Positions 1 to 9,604 are shown, counted from the first letter of the stretch. The stretch is 64,000 nt of DNA from Amycolatopsis benzoatilytica AK 16/65 (GCF_000383915.1 NZ_KB912942.1:6768413-6832412), one strand, 5' to 3'. A program made the numbers and translations. The notes: a model not told the origin generated them from the sequence alone.

Positions 1-287
1 TCAAGCGGATGGGCGACGCGAACCCGGCCCCGATGTCGTGGCCGTCGCCGGGCTGGATGCTGTCGGTCGACTTCCCGATCAAGAACGGGCTGAGCCGGTT
101 CTGCGCGCAGATGGACGAGATGGTCCTCGCTTCGAACGGCAGGCTCTACACCGCGAAGGACTCCCGGACCTCGGCGGAGACGTTCGCGAAGATGTACCCG
201 CGGCTGGAGGAGTGGCGCAAGGTGCGCTCCTCCGTCGACCCCGAAGGCGTTTTCGCCTCTGACATGAGCCGGAGGCTCGCACTGTGA
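1..287 (+). CDS. dprE1: DprE1, C-terminal part (decaprenylphosphoryl-beta-D-ribose 2-oxidase)
   Basis: The window opens inside this gene; the reading frame enters at base 3 and ends at the TGA at 285-287. The visible 94 or so residues are the end of the FAD-linked oxidoreductase that, with DprE2, epimerises decaprenylphosphoryl ribose to the arabinose donor DPA. The segment DFPIKNGL, the stretch [10 protein letters not shown] and the ending [15 protein letters not shown] are characteristic of the DprE1 C-terminal cap region. The FAD-binding N-terminus and the active-site Cys region lie outside the window. Its stop overlaps the GTG start of dprE2, so the two are translationally coupled. Confidence 0.93.
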   Translation, partial: KRMGDANPAPMSWPSPGWMLSVDFPIKNGLSRFCAQMDEMVLASNGRLYTAKDSRTSAETFAKMYPRLEEWRKVRSSVDPEGVFASDMSRRLAL

Positions 288-1039
288 TCGACGCGGTCGG
301 TAACCCCCAGTCCCTGCTGCTGCTCGGCGGCACGTCCGACATCGCGCTGGCGATCGCGGAGAAGTACCTCGAGGAGAAGCCGCTGCGGGTCGTGCTCGCC
401 GCCCGTCCGTCGGCGCGGCTGGAGGACGCCGCGCAGCAACTGAAAGACCTCGGTGCCGAGGTGTCCACGGTGGCGTTCGACGCCCTGGACACCGCGTCCC
501 ACCCGAAGGTGCTGGACCAGGCGTTCGCCGGCGGCGACATCGACGTGGCGGTGGTCGCGTTCGGTCTGCTCGGCGATGCCGAAGAGATGTGGCAGGACCA
601 CGCCAAGGCGGTCGAGCTGGCGACGGTGAACTACACGGCGGCGGTCTCGGTCGGCGTGGCGCTGTCGGAGAAGCTGAAGGCGCAGGGGCACGGCAAGGTC
701 ATCGCGCTGTCGTCGGTGGCGGGCGAGCGCGTCCGCCGGTCGAACTTCGTCTACGGCTCGACCAAGGCCGGCTTCGACGGCTTCTACCTCGGCCTCGGCG
801 AGGCCCTGGCGCCGCACGGCGTGCAGGTGACCGTCGTCCGGTCCGGCCAGGTCACCACGAAGATGACCGCCGGGATGAAGGACGCGCCGCTGACCCGGAC
901 CGCCGAGCAGGTGGCCGAAGTCGCGGTGGACGCCTGCCGCAAGGGCAAGGAGCTGGTCTGGTCGCCGTCGGAGTTCCGGCTGGTGATGTCGATCCTGCGG
1001 CACGTGCCGCGCAAGATCTTCCGCAAGCTGCCGGTCTGA
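284..1039 (+). CDS. dprE2: DprE2, decaprenylphosphoryl-2-keto-ribose reductase (SDR)
   Basis: Short-chain dehydrogenase of 251 residues, the usual length for DprE2. It reduces the keto intermediate made by DprE1 to decaprenylphosphoryl arabinose, the donor for cell-wall arabinan. The nucleotide-binding loop GGTSDIA is at residues 15-21 (the DprE2-type variant of the Rossmann glycine motif), the serines at 143-144, and the catalytic YGSTK at 157-161. The GTG start overlaps the dprE1 stop. In mycobacteria the next genes are usually aftA and the emb genes; here a membrane protein of another family follows. Confidence 0.93.
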   Translation: MIDAVGNPQSLLLLGGTSDIALAIAEKYLEEKPLRVVLAARPSARLEDAAQQLKDLGAEVSTVAFDALDTASHPKVLDQAFAGGDIDVAVVAFGLLGDAEEMWQDHAKAVELATVNYTAAVSVGVALSEKLKAQGHGKVIALSSVAGERVRRSNFVYGSTKAGFDGFYLGLGEALAPHGVQVTVVRSGQVTTKMTAGMKDAPLTRTAEQVAEVAVDACRKGKELVWSPSEFRLVMSILRHVPRKIFRKLPV

Positions 1040-1124
1040 TCCCCCGCGCATCCACCGGTCGGTGGATGCCGGCCTGACCGGCTCGACGATGCCCCCGGAC
1101 GCCCGGCGCGCCGAAACTCGGGGC

Positions 1125-1769
1125 ATGGCGAACGAGTTCCGCTCCGCACTGGCCACGCTGATCGTCGACTTGGCCACTCCGGTCGGCGGCTACTACCTGC
1201 TGCGGGCGTTCGACGCATCGCCGGTGTGGGCGCTGCTGCTGAGCGGCCTGCCGCCGGCCGTGCGCGTGCTGTACGGCCTGATCGCGCACCGCCGGGTGGA
1301 CGGAATCGGCCTGCTGGTCGTCGCGTTCCTCGCGGTGGGCTTGGCCACCACGCTGCTCACCGGCGATGCCCGCCTGATGCTCGTCCGCGGCGCGTGGTTC
1401 AGCACTCTGGCCGGGGGCTGGCTGCTGGCGAGCATGGCCATCGGCAAGTACCCGATCACTTACCAAGCGGCCCGGACCCTGCTGCCCGGCCGCGGTTCGA
1501 GGCTGGACGCAGCCTGGGACGCGCACCCGTCGTTCCGGCGGGCGTGGCGGACGTTGACGGTGGCGTGGGGCGTCGGCAGTTTGGTCCACAGTGGACTCAG
1601 CGTGGCGATGGCCTACACCTTGCCGGTGGACGAGGTGCCCGGACTGGACGCCGGGTTGTCGGTCGGGTTTTTCCTGCTGCTGCAGGTGATCACCCAGGTG
1701 CTGCTGATCCGGGAGGGCACCCTGCGGCAGGTCGTCCGGCCAGCAGCGGCCGCCGCCGGTGGTCGGTGA
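1125..1769 (+). CDS. VC0807-like polytopic membrane protein
   Basis: Integral membrane protein of 214 residues, with about six hydrophobic segments and a conserved-looking opening (LIVDLATPVGGYYLL) that recalls the VC0807 family of unknown function. An upstream in-frame ATG exists at 1062, but the protein-like sequence starts at the ATG at 1125, so I chose that. It lies 85 bp downstream of dprE2 and may be transcribed with it. Its C-terminus is Ala-rich and the stop codon lies within a half copy of the dispersed GTGAAGGGCCCC repeat. No catalytic motif is visible and the role is unknown. Confidence 0.7.
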   Translation: MANEFRSALATLIVDLATPVGGYYLLRAFDASPVWALLLSGLPPAVRVLYGLIAHRRVDGIGLLVVAFLAVGLATTLLTGDARLMLVRGAWFSTLAGGWLLASMAIGKYPITYQAARTLLPGRGSRLDAAWDAHPSFRRAWRTLTVAWGVGSLVHSGLSVAMAYTLPVDEVPGLDAGLSVGFFLLLQVITQVLLIREGTLRQVVRPAAAAAGGR

Positions 1770-1780
1770 AGGGCCCCATC
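1761..1780. repeat. Half copy of the dispersed GTGAAGGGCCCC palindrome
   Basis: The sequence GGTCGGTGAAGGGCCCCATC matches the left arm of the full repeats at 13617, 37237, 48918 and 54321. No matching right arm follows, so this looks like a remnant. It overlaps the stop codon of the preceding membrane protein. Confidence 0.5.
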
Positions 1781-1817
1781 TCCACCCGACGGTTCGGCGC
1801 GGGTGCACAGCGGACCG

Positions 1818-1946
1818 CTATTCGTCCCCGCGCGGCGGCCGCAGCTCGTCGGCCAGCTCCTCCTGATTGAGCCCCGCCCGGTTCCGGAACTCGCGCACCC
1901 GCTCGCCCACGACGCGCGCGGCGGCGGAGATCGGCGTCTTGACCAT
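1818..1946 (-). pseudogene. Truncated XRE-family regulator (paralogue of 5270-5527)
   Basis: A 42-codon minus-strand frame starting at the ATG at 1946. Its first 33 or so residues track the complete XRE regulator at 5270-5527: PISAAARVVGERVREFR here against PISAATRMVGVRVREFR there, then AGLNQEELAD against AGLSQEQLAE. After that point the helix-turn-helix recognition part is lost and the frame stops at 1818-1820 (TAG). The DNA upstream of both starts is also related, including a site array at the same distance from the start codon. I read it as a decayed duplicate. It could alternatively encode a very short peptide, since the start and upstream region look intact. Confidence 0.75.
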
Positions 1947-1962
1947 GGCCGCTTAAGCACAC

Positions 1963-2045
1963 ACGACTAGGGCATTTGATATCAATGCACAGATGTCTAT
2001 ATCATTTATATCTAGGCGATAAATGACTATGATGTTTATATCTAG
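1963..2045. promoter_or_regulatory. AT-rich array of 30-bp-spaced sites upstream of the truncated XRE gene
   Basis: An AT-rich island in GC-rich DNA. An octamer of the form aYgNcTAk begins at 1963 (acgactag), 1993 (atgtctat) and 2023 (atgactat), exactly 30 bp apart. Interleaved copies of tttatatctag lie at 2005-2015 and 2035-2045, giving a CTA about every 15 bp. The first site starts 17 bp upstream of the XRE start codon. The array sits between the minus-strand XRE remnant and the plus-strand PE-like operon, so it could control both. Operator function is inferred from repetition, position and the matching array at 5544. Confidence 0.65.
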
Positions 2046-2157
2046 ACCATGCTTGGCCGCCCTCCCGCATTTCCCCGAATCGCATCCACCCCGGGTGATC
2101 GATCGGCTACCGTGCTCTCTGTAGGCAATTGCAGACACCGGGCCGAGGGGGCACAGG

Positions 2158-2556
2158 GTGTGGGAGGACACGTCGTTCACGGTCGCGATCTGGGGTGACC
2201 AGGTCAGCGCTCCGGAGGGCTTCGTGATGGAGCCGGACGAAGCGAAGATGCTGCTCAGCAAGCTGCAAGGGGTCCGCGGAAAGCTCGCGGCAATGCGCCG
2301 ATCGGCGGCCTATCTGTGCGGCATGCAGGCTCCTTCGCAAGACCCGTCCACCGTCGCCGCGCATGTGGCAATGACCGGTGACGGCTCCAGCAATTTGGGT
2401 GCCTACTCATACGGCGGAGGTCATATCGACCTTCAGATTGCGTACCTGGACGAATTCATCCAGCGCATCGAGGGCGCGCTGGGCATGACAAAATCAGGTG
2501 ATCAACAGCAAGCTGGCCACTTCAACAGCATCAAAAACCAGGAACCGAAGGCATGA
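2158..2556 (+). CDS. PE-like protein (putative type VII secretion substrate)
   Basis: A 132-residue protein with no signal peptide, predicted to be largely helical. From about residue 22 the pattern (FVMEPDEAKMLLSKL, then a second helix ending AYLDEFIQRIEGAL near residue 108) resembles the helical hairpin of PE domains. PE proteins pair with PPE proteins and are exported by ESX systems with the help of EspG. The start is a GTG at 2158 preceded by GAGGGG. It leads a four-gene operon: its stop overlaps the next ATG (ATGA), and PPE-like and EspG genes follow. An exact YxxxD/E export signal is not seen. The family call rests mostly on context. Confidence 0.6.
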   Translation: MWEDTSFTVAIWGDQVSAPEGFVMEPDEAKMLLSKLQGVRGKLAAMRRSAAYLCGMQAPSQDPSTVAAHVAMTGDGSSNLGAYSYGGGHIDLQIAYLDEFIQRIEGALGMTKSGDQQQAGHFNSIKNQEPKA

Positions 2557-3167
2557 AACTCCGCGTACCCCTCGTCATGCTCAGTTCTGCCCTGCTGCTC
2601 GCTGCCTGCTCCAGCACCACCGGCGGCATCCCGGCGCCCGCACCAAGCACCAGCTCGTCGCCCTCCGGGGACCTGCCTCCGTACGGCGGTGCCCCCAAGG
2701 TCGACAACCCGCTTCCGGACTCCGTGCTCTCCGGCAGTCCTTGCGAGGCGCTTACCCCGCAGCAGATCTCCAAGAACTTCGGCACGGACGTCACCGGCGA
2801 GCCATCGTCCAGCCCGCTCGGCACGAAGTGCACCTGGTCCGCACCCGACGGCGGCCCGGTGCTGGTGATCTTCTACACCACCAAGCAAAAGCAGGGCCTG
2901 AGCATCGTCTACAAGCAGGTCAAACCCCAGATGAAGCGCTTCGACGTGCTCCCGCCGATCCAAGGTTTCCCCGCCGTCGCCTATGACAAGTCGCCCGGGC
3001 CGATGTCGCCAGGGTGCCAGGTCGCGGTCGGGCTTTCCGACACTCTCGAGTTCGAAGCCGGGCTCGAACTCGGCGAAGCCAACCGCGGCAAAGCCGACGC
3101 CTGTGACCTCGGTGCCGATGCGGCGGCCGACGCGGTCACCACGATCAAGCAGAAAGCCGGGCGGTGA
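2553..3167 (+). CDS. DUF3558-family lipoprotein
   Basis: A 204-residue lipoprotein. The signal peptide ends in the lipobox LAAC, with the lipidated Cys at residue 19, followed by a Ser/Pro-rich linker. The rest is a single DUF3558 domain with its typical cysteines (SPCEALTPQQ, GTKCTW, PGCQ, DACDLG) and an ending rich in Ala/Asp. The domain is common in actinobacterial cell-surface proteins and has no known activity. The start overlaps the PE-like stop by 4 nt, and its own stop is 1 nt before the PPE-like start, so it is embedded in the secretion-substrate operon. It may act outside the membrane with the exported PE/PPE pair; this is inference. Confidence 0.85.
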   Translation: MKLRVPLVMLSSALLLAACSSTTGGIPAPAPSTSSSPSGDLPPYGGAPKVDNPLPDSVLSGSPCEALTPQQISKNFGTDVTGEPSSSPLGTKCTWSAPDGGPVLVIFYTTKQKQGLSIVYKQVKPQMKRFDVLPPIQGFPAVAYDKSPGPMSPGCQVAVGLSDTLEFEAGLELGEANRGKADACDLGADAAADAVTTIKQKAGR

Positions 3168-3168
3168 C

Positions 3169-4464
3169 ATGGGCGGGAACTGGTTCGAGGAGTTTCTCGC
3201 GCAGGCGCGGAGCCTGACCATGCCGATCGAGGAGATCGTCCAGCACGTCCACGCCAGCAAACCGGAAACCTGGCACGAGGGAAGCGCGGTCGCCAAGCAG
3301 CTCGCCGGCGATCAGGAGGCGGTCAGCCAGCAGGTGTCCGAGGTCCTCGGCGGCCTCGAATCGGTCTGGAAAGGGGCGGCCGCGGATCGGGTTTCGCAGC
3401 GGCTGCAGATGATCCGTTCCTCGATGTCGGACGCGCAGCAGGCGTTCCACGACAACGCGAGCACGCACGCCTCGACCGCGTCGATGCTGGAGAACCTGCG
3501 CAATCAGATGCCTCCGATCCCGCCCATCACCAGCGCTCCGACCAGCGGCCTCGGCCTGTTCAACGTCGACTACTTGAAGCAGGCCGTCGTGCGTTCCGCC
3601 GCCGAAGACGACGCGAACCGGGCGTACCAGCAATTCACCAATCAGACCCAGGACAACTCGAGCCAACTCAAGTTCGACTACGGCACGATCGGCAAGTACG
3701 ACGGCAGCGCGGTCACCCTCAACCAGCCGTCCGGTCCCGGTCCGGGCCCGGACACCGGCCCGAGTCATCCGCCCGCCCACGGGCGTGGCCCGACGCCGGG
3801 AACCAACGAGCCGTGGCCGGGCACCAGCGGACACCTCCCGAGAGGCAGCGGGCCGAGCAGTTTTGGCCCCGGCACCAGCTCCGGGCCGGGCGGAACGAGC
3901 GCTCCCGGCCCGCAGTCCGGCACCGGTGCCCCGGCTGCCCCGAACGACCGCACCGGCACCTCCAGCTACCAGCCTCCGGCCGGGCTCGGGCCGTCCGGCC
4001 TCACTCCGCCCGCCTACCAGCCGGGCGGCTTCGGTCCCGGCGGGTCGGGGAACTCGGGCAACAGTCTCGGCTACACCCCGGGTGTCGGCTTCGCCGGCGG
4101 CTTCGGCCCGACTGGCGGCGGCAGCGAGTCCGGTTCGGCGCCACGCGGTACCGGCGGCGTTCCGGGCGCGGGGTCGCGCGGCAGCGGTGGCGCTCCGGGA
4201 GCGGGTTCCCGGGCCGGCGCGGGAGAATTCGGCCCGCGTGGCGGTGCCGAGGCAGGCCGGGGCGGTGCGGCCGCCGGTGCCTCCGGGCAGCGCGGCGCGC
4301 CAGGCGCGGGGATGGGCGCGGGCGGCGGGCGCGGCAAGAAGGAGGACGACGCCGAGCACGACCGCAAGTACGTACTCGACACCGACGACGTCTTCGCCGG
4401 CGAAGACGCCACGGTCGATCCGGCCACCGGTCTCCGGGCGACCCCGCCCACGCTCGGCGCATGA
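3169..4464 (+). CDS. PPE/WXG-like protein with long Gly/Pro-rich tail
   Basis: A 431-residue protein. Residues 1 to about 185 form a helical region with a WxG motif (VWKGAAAD; W at residue 67), as in WXG100/PPE proteins. A long low-complexity tail of Gly, Pro and Ser follows (about 190-395), and a short acidic, conserved-looking end carries DRKYVLDTDDVF. This layout is typical of PPE-like T7SS substrates of Pseudonocardiaceae. I start it at the ATG at 3169, just after the lipoprotein stop, because the upstream part of the open frame is only the lipoprotein gene in another frame. The stop overlaps the espG start by 4 nt. It is probably the partner of the PE-like protein. Confidence 0.78.
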   Translation: MGGNWFEEFLAQARSLTMPIEEIVQHVHASKPETWHEGSAVAKQLAGDQEAVSQQVSEVLGGLESVWKGAAADRVSQRLQMIRSSMSDAQQAFHDNASTHASTASMLENLRNQMPPIPPITSAPTSGLGLFNVDYLKQAVVRSAAEDDANRAYQQFTNQTQDNSSQLKFDYGTIGKYDGSAVTLNQPSGPGPGPDTGPSHPPAHGRGPTPGTNEPWPGTSGHLPRGSGPSSFGPGTSSGPGGTSAPGPQSGTGAPAAPNDRTGTSSYQPPAGLGPSGLTPPAYQPGGFGPGGSGNSGNSLGYTPGVGFAGGFGPTGGGSESGSAPRGTGGVPGAGSRGSGGAPGAGSRAGAGEFGPRGGAEAGRGGAAAGASGQRGAPGAGMGAGGGRGKKEDDAEHDRKYVLDTDDVFAGEDATVDPATGLRATPPTLGA

Positions 4465-5180
4465 CCGGCATCGATCAGACGGTCCTCCTGCCGACCCCGG
4501 CCCTGTCCGTCGCCTGGGACATGCTCGACCTCGGCAACGTCCACCCGATGCTCGGCGCACGGCGGCTCTGGGTCGCGGAAAGCGCGCAACGGCAACTGCA
4601 CGCCGCCACCATCGAATACCTCACCGCGCTCGGCCTCGCGCGCGACGAGACGCCAACGCCGCAGTTCCGGGCGCTGCTGCAGGTCATCGCCTATGCCGAA
4701 CGCGAGTTCTTCGCCCGCTCAGAGCCGAGCCACGGGCCGAGCCGTTCGGTGCTGATCGCGCAACGAGCCGAGGACGCGGTCCAGGTGATCGCCACGGACG
4801 ACCGGGTCGAAATCCGGGCGACCGCCCCGACCCGGTTGGCCACCACGCTGTTCGACTTGCTGCCCCCGCTTCCCGGCGCCCCGGTGCGGGCCGTCTCGGT
4901 GCCCGGGGCCTCGGACGCGGCACCCGATCCGTTCGACGAGGACAACAACACCCACGAATACTTCAATTCCGTGCTGAGCCAGCCGCGGATCGCCGTGCAC
5001 CAGCTGTATGTCGCCCGGCGGAGCAACGGAACGCACACCACCGGCGGCCCGATCTACGCGCTGGACCTGGAGTCCGGCCGCGTCCTGACCTACCAGAACA
5101 CGAACGACCGCAAGGAGCTGATCCCGGGCGATCCACGGGCGATCGTGAAGGTGCTGAACGACGCGATCGGAGCACTCTGA
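4461..5180 (+). CDS. EspG-family ESX secretion-associated chaperone
   Basis: A 239-residue soluble protein matching the EspG family. In mycobacteria EspG is a cytosolic chaperone that binds the tip of the PPE partner in a PE-PPE dimer and delivers it to the ESX machinery. Features that fit are an N-terminal segment on hydrophobic strands, the mid region with TRLATTLFDLLPP, and the C-terminal region SGRVLTYQNTNDRKELIPGD. It has no signal peptide. The ATG overlaps the stop of the PPE-like gene (ATGA), which supports stoichiometric synthesis with its client. No ESX core genes (eccC, mycP) are in this window, so the cassette depends on a secretion system encoded elsewhere. Confidence 0.85.
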   Translation: MTGIDQTVLLPTPALSVAWDMLDLGNVHPMLGARRLWVAESAQRQLHAATIEYLTALGLARDETPTPQFRALLQVIAYAEREFFARSEPSHGPSRSVLIAQRAEDAVQVIATDDRVEIRATAPTRLATTLFDLLPPLPGAPVRAVSVPGASDAAPDPFDEDNNTHEYFNSVLSQPRIAVHQLYVARRSNGTHTTGGPIYALDLESGRVLTYQNTNDRKELIPGDPRAIVKVLNDAIGAL

Positions 5181-5269
5181 GAGCAGCGCGGGCGGAAAAC
5201 CCGGGCGGCAGTGCTTCCCCTTCCGGCAAAGGAATTCCCGGCCCCGGGAGGCGCGAATTCCACAGTGGA

Positions 5270-5527
5270 CTAGACCCGTTGCTCCTCGACCGACGGCGGG
5301 TGCAGGCCATCCACCAGGCTCGCTGGATTCACGCCGAGACCGTCGGCGAATTTGAGCAGGTTGTGCAAGTTGATGTTGCGCAGGCCGCGTTCGACCTGGC
5401 TCACGAACGTCCAGTGCACGCCGGCCCGCTCGGCCAGCTGCTCCTGGCTCAGCCCGGCCTTCACCCGGAATTCGCGCACCCGCACGCCGACCATGCGCGT
5501 CGCAGCGGAGATCGGAGGCTTGGCCAT
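5270..5527 (-). CDS. Small XRE-family transcriptional regulator
   Basis: An 85-residue protein, essentially one Cro/C1-type helix-turn-helix domain (about residues 13-72): VREFRVKAGLSQEQLAERAG, then the recognition helix region FVSQVERGLRN and DGLGVNPASL. The ATG at 5527 is directly preceded by an array of spaced sites (5544-5611), so it is likely autoregulated. A truncated paralogue with the same upstream array lies 3.58 kb away, on the other side of the PE/PPE/EspG operon and in the same orientation. That makes control of the secretion cassette plausible but unproven. Confidence 0.88.
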   Translation of the reverse strand: MAKPPISAATRMVGVRVREFRVKAGLSQEQLAERAGVHWTFVSQVERGLRNINLHNLLKFADGLGVNPASLVDGLHPPSVEEQRV

Positions 5528-5543
5528 GGTCGGTTAATCACAC

Positions 5544-5611
5544 ATGTCTACAACCGTGGGATCCAGAGAAGTCATGCCTAGAGAAACGGCATCCTAAGCA
5601 TCAACGTCTAG
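5544..5611. promoter_or_regulatory. Array of 30-bp-spaced sites upstream of the intact XRE gene
   Basis: Octamers atgtctac (5544), atgcctag (5574) and acgtctag (5604) recur exactly every 30 bp, with weaker half-way matches (atccaga near 5561, atcctaa near 5591). The first site begins 17 bp from the XRE start codon, the same offset as in the array upstream of the truncated paralogue. Conserved register with diverged spacers suggests selection for regularly phased protein binding. The cognate binder is probably the XRE protein itself. Confidence 0.65.
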
Positions 5612-5894
5612 GGATCAGGTCACGTGTAATCAATTGCCGACATCGATGTCCACTGTGGACTGTCTATAAGCGACTTCAGGGGTGGCCGAGAACCCTCCGG
5701 CCTGGCGGACATCGTCCGGGCGGCGATGGACGGGCTCGAAGCGAAGAAAGCCGTCGCGGTGAAGGCCGAACTCACCCGACACCGCGGTAGCTGCGCCCCG
5801 CGTCGCTCACGGCTGGCGGTGAGGCCGCCGGGCAGAGGAGCGACGGCCCGCTGAGGCTGCCCGGGGTGAAGACGCCACGGCCAGCTGCGAGCCG
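5612..5894. other. Intergenic stretch with a possible gene remnant
   Basis: No convincing gene. A plus-strand frame running through 5672-5854 reads protein-like in its middle (GLADIVRAAMDGLEAKKAV) and contains a 42-codon ATG frame at 5726-5854. It has no good ribosome site and its end becomes Arg/Pro-rich. I read it as the leftover of a coding sequence, possibly associated with the duplicated XRE locus, with low certainty. Confidence 0.3.
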
Positions 5895-5928
5895 AGCGGC
5901 TGTGCCGAGGTGAATCGGCACAGCCGCT
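5895..5928. terminator. Hairpin downstream of the proline-rich membrane protein gene
   Basis: Arms AGCGGCTGTGCCG (5895-5907) and CGGCACAGCCGCT (5916-5928) form a perfect 13-bp stem with an 8-nt loop, 27 bp beyond the stop of the minus-strand gene at 5956. There is no clear U-run. Confidence 0.6.
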
Positions 5929-5955
5929 TTGGCGATCAAGCGTCGGGCGGCTCGG

Positions 5956-6594
5956 TCAGATTCCGGGTCCGGTGCCGTTGCCGTTGTTCGGCCCGATGTC
6001 GTTCGAGCCGTCGTTCGAACCGGTGCCGTTCCCGTTGTTCTGGCCGTTGGGAATGCGGTGGCGCTGTCCGGGGCCGCCATTGGTGAAGTGGTGGCCGTTG
6101 CCGCCGCGATGCTGGCTCGTGCCGGGGCGGTCGGGGTGGTCCGTGGCGGCCATGACGCCGCCCACGACACCGCCGCCGATCGCCAGGCCCAGGACTCCCA
6201 CCGCGACCAGCTGGGTCGCCCGGTGGCCCACGAAGCGGCGGAACCCGCTCGACTTGGGCGGGGGCAGCGGCATCCCCCATTGACCGGCCTGGGCGTACTG
6301 GCCTGGTTGCCCGGCCGCCGGACCGGGCTGGCCAGGCGGAACCTGCTGCCCGGCCGCCGGGCCGGGCTGGCCCGCGGGCGGCACTGGCTGGCTCGGTCGC
6401 GTGGGCTGCTCGGACGCCGGGACCGACTGGAACGCGGCTTCGGGCTGCCCGCCCGAACCACCTGGAGCCGGTTCGCCGGAAGGGCCGCCGGTCTCGCCCA
6501 AATCCCCCACCCGGCTGAGGTGCTCAGTCGGCTGCTGCCCCTCGGCGCCCGGCCCGTCGGGGCCGGTCGGGGTGGGGGTGTCGTTCTCGCTCAT
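5956..6594 (-). CDS. Proline/glycine-rich single-pass membrane protein, unknown function
   Basis: A 212-residue protein of unknown function. Residues 1 to about 115 are a disordered Pro/Gly/Gln-rich cytoplasmic region with repeats of the type GQPGPAAGQ. One transmembrane helix follows (TQLVAVGVLGLAIGGGVVGG), then an external tail rich in His, Asn and Gly (GGNGHHFTNGG, GNGTGSNDG). I start it at the ATG at 6594, which has GGAGG 8 bp upstream; the longer open frame lacks such a site. It sits 129 bp downstream of the ubiA gene on the same strand. The His/Asn-rich tail might bind metal, but nothing shows this directly. Confidence 0.75.
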   Translation of the reverse strand: MSENDTPTPTGPDGPGAEGQQPTEHLSRVGDLGETGGPSGEPAPGGSGGQPEAAFQSVPASEQPTRPSQPVPPAGQPGPAAGQQVPPGQPGPAAGQPGQYAQAGQWGMPLPPPKSSGFRRFVGHRATQLVAVGVLGLAIGGGVVGGVMAATDHPDRPGTSQHRGGNGHHFTNGGPGQRHRIPNGQNNGNGTGSNDGSNDIGPNNGNGTGPGI

Positions 6595-6723
6595 CGTGGT
6601 CCTCCGGGCTGCGCGGGCGGGAGGCGGGCCGACCCCGGCTCCCACTCCCGAGGGTGACCGTCGATGCTGTGGAGAAGCTGAATCTCAGCTGTTTAAATCC
6701 GCGCCCCGTTCACAGGGAGCGCA

Positions 6724-7781
6724 TCACAGGTAGAACGACAGGAACAAGGTCACGACCCAGGTCGCGCCGAGCACCTGCAGCACCCGGTCCTTCAGCGCGA
6801 TCTCGTCCGGCGCCCCGGCGTTGCCGCCGTCGACGTCGACCGCGTAACGGAGCACCGCGATCACGAACGGGACCATCGACACGACCGCCCACACCGAGTT
6901 GTGCTCGGCCTGGCGGATCTCGAACGCCCACAGGCAGTAGGACATGATCAGGATCGCCGCCGAGGTCGCCCACACGAAGCGCAGGTAGCTCGCCGAGTAC
7001 TTCTTCAGCGACGAGCGGATCTTCGCGCCGGTGCGCTCGAACAGCATGATTTCCGCGTAGCGCTTTCCGGCCACCATGAACAGCGAACCGAACGCGGTGA
7101 CCAGCAGGAACCACTGCGACATCGCGATGCTGCCCGCCACGCCGCCGGCGATCGAGCGCATCAGGAAGCCCGAGCCGACGATCGCCAGGTCCACCACCGG
7201 CTGGTGCTTGAGGCCGAAGCAGTAGCCGAGCTGGACGGCTTCGTAGACCGCCAGCACGATCGCCAGCTTCCAGTCCGCCGCGAACGACAGGCCGAGACCG
7301 GCCAGGAAGAACACCACCGCGGCCGCGTAGGCGACCGGAACCGGCACGATGCCCGCCGCGATCGGCCGGTTGCGCTTGGTCGGGTGGGCCCGGTCGGCCT
7401 CGACGTCGACAGCGTCGTTGATGAGATAGACCGACGAGGCAGTGAGCGAGAACGCCGCGAACGCGATGAGCGCGTCCACGACCAGCTCGGTCCGGTTCGT
7501 CGCCTTCGAGAACGCGAAGAACGGCGCCGCGAAGACGAGGACGTTCTTCACCCACTGCTTCGGCCGCGCCGTCTTGAGCACGCCGAGCGCGAGGCCCAGC
7601 GGACTCGAACTGGCGGCCGGCGCGGCCGGAGCCGGGGCTTCGGCCGCGCCGGCCTTGTCGGCCGCCTCGGCCTTCTCGACCGCTTCGGTCTCCTCGGCGG
7701 TCGTTTCGGCAGCCGGTTCCGAGGCTGTCGAGGACTCGGCCGTACCGGACGCGTTTTCGGTTCGCTCGTCGGTCGTTTCGC

Positions 7782-7785
<4 letters not shown>
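6724..7785 (-). CDS. ubiA: Decaprenyl-phosphate phosphoribosyltransferase (DPPR synthase, UbiA family)
   Basis: A 353-residue polytopic membrane prenyltransferase, homologous to mycobacterial Rv3806c. It transfers 5-phosphoribose from PRPP to decaprenyl phosphate, the first step towards DPA. The Mg/diphosphate motif NDAVDVEAD is at residues 123-131; the entry motif RPKQWVKN is at 74-81 and GKRYAE at 240-245. About nine membrane helices are visible. Unlike the mycobacterial protein (about 300 residues), it has a 60-residue acidic Ala/Glu/Thr-rich N-terminal extension of unknown role. Its start overlaps the stop of the PAP2 phosphatase by 4 nt, so enzyme and next-step phosphatase are co-translated. 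Confidence 0.93.
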
Positions 7786-9522
<1,737 letters not shown>

Positions 9523-9604
9523 TCAGGGTACGCAGTCCGGTGACCGCGGCCCGAACCGACCTCGGCATCCCGCCAGGTTTTACCCGCACTACACACGTGA
9601 GAAC

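Noticed and set aside
1963..2045. Replication iterons or a plasmid origin
   Set aside because: No replication protein nearby and the array sits directly at the start of an XRE gene; an operator is simpler.
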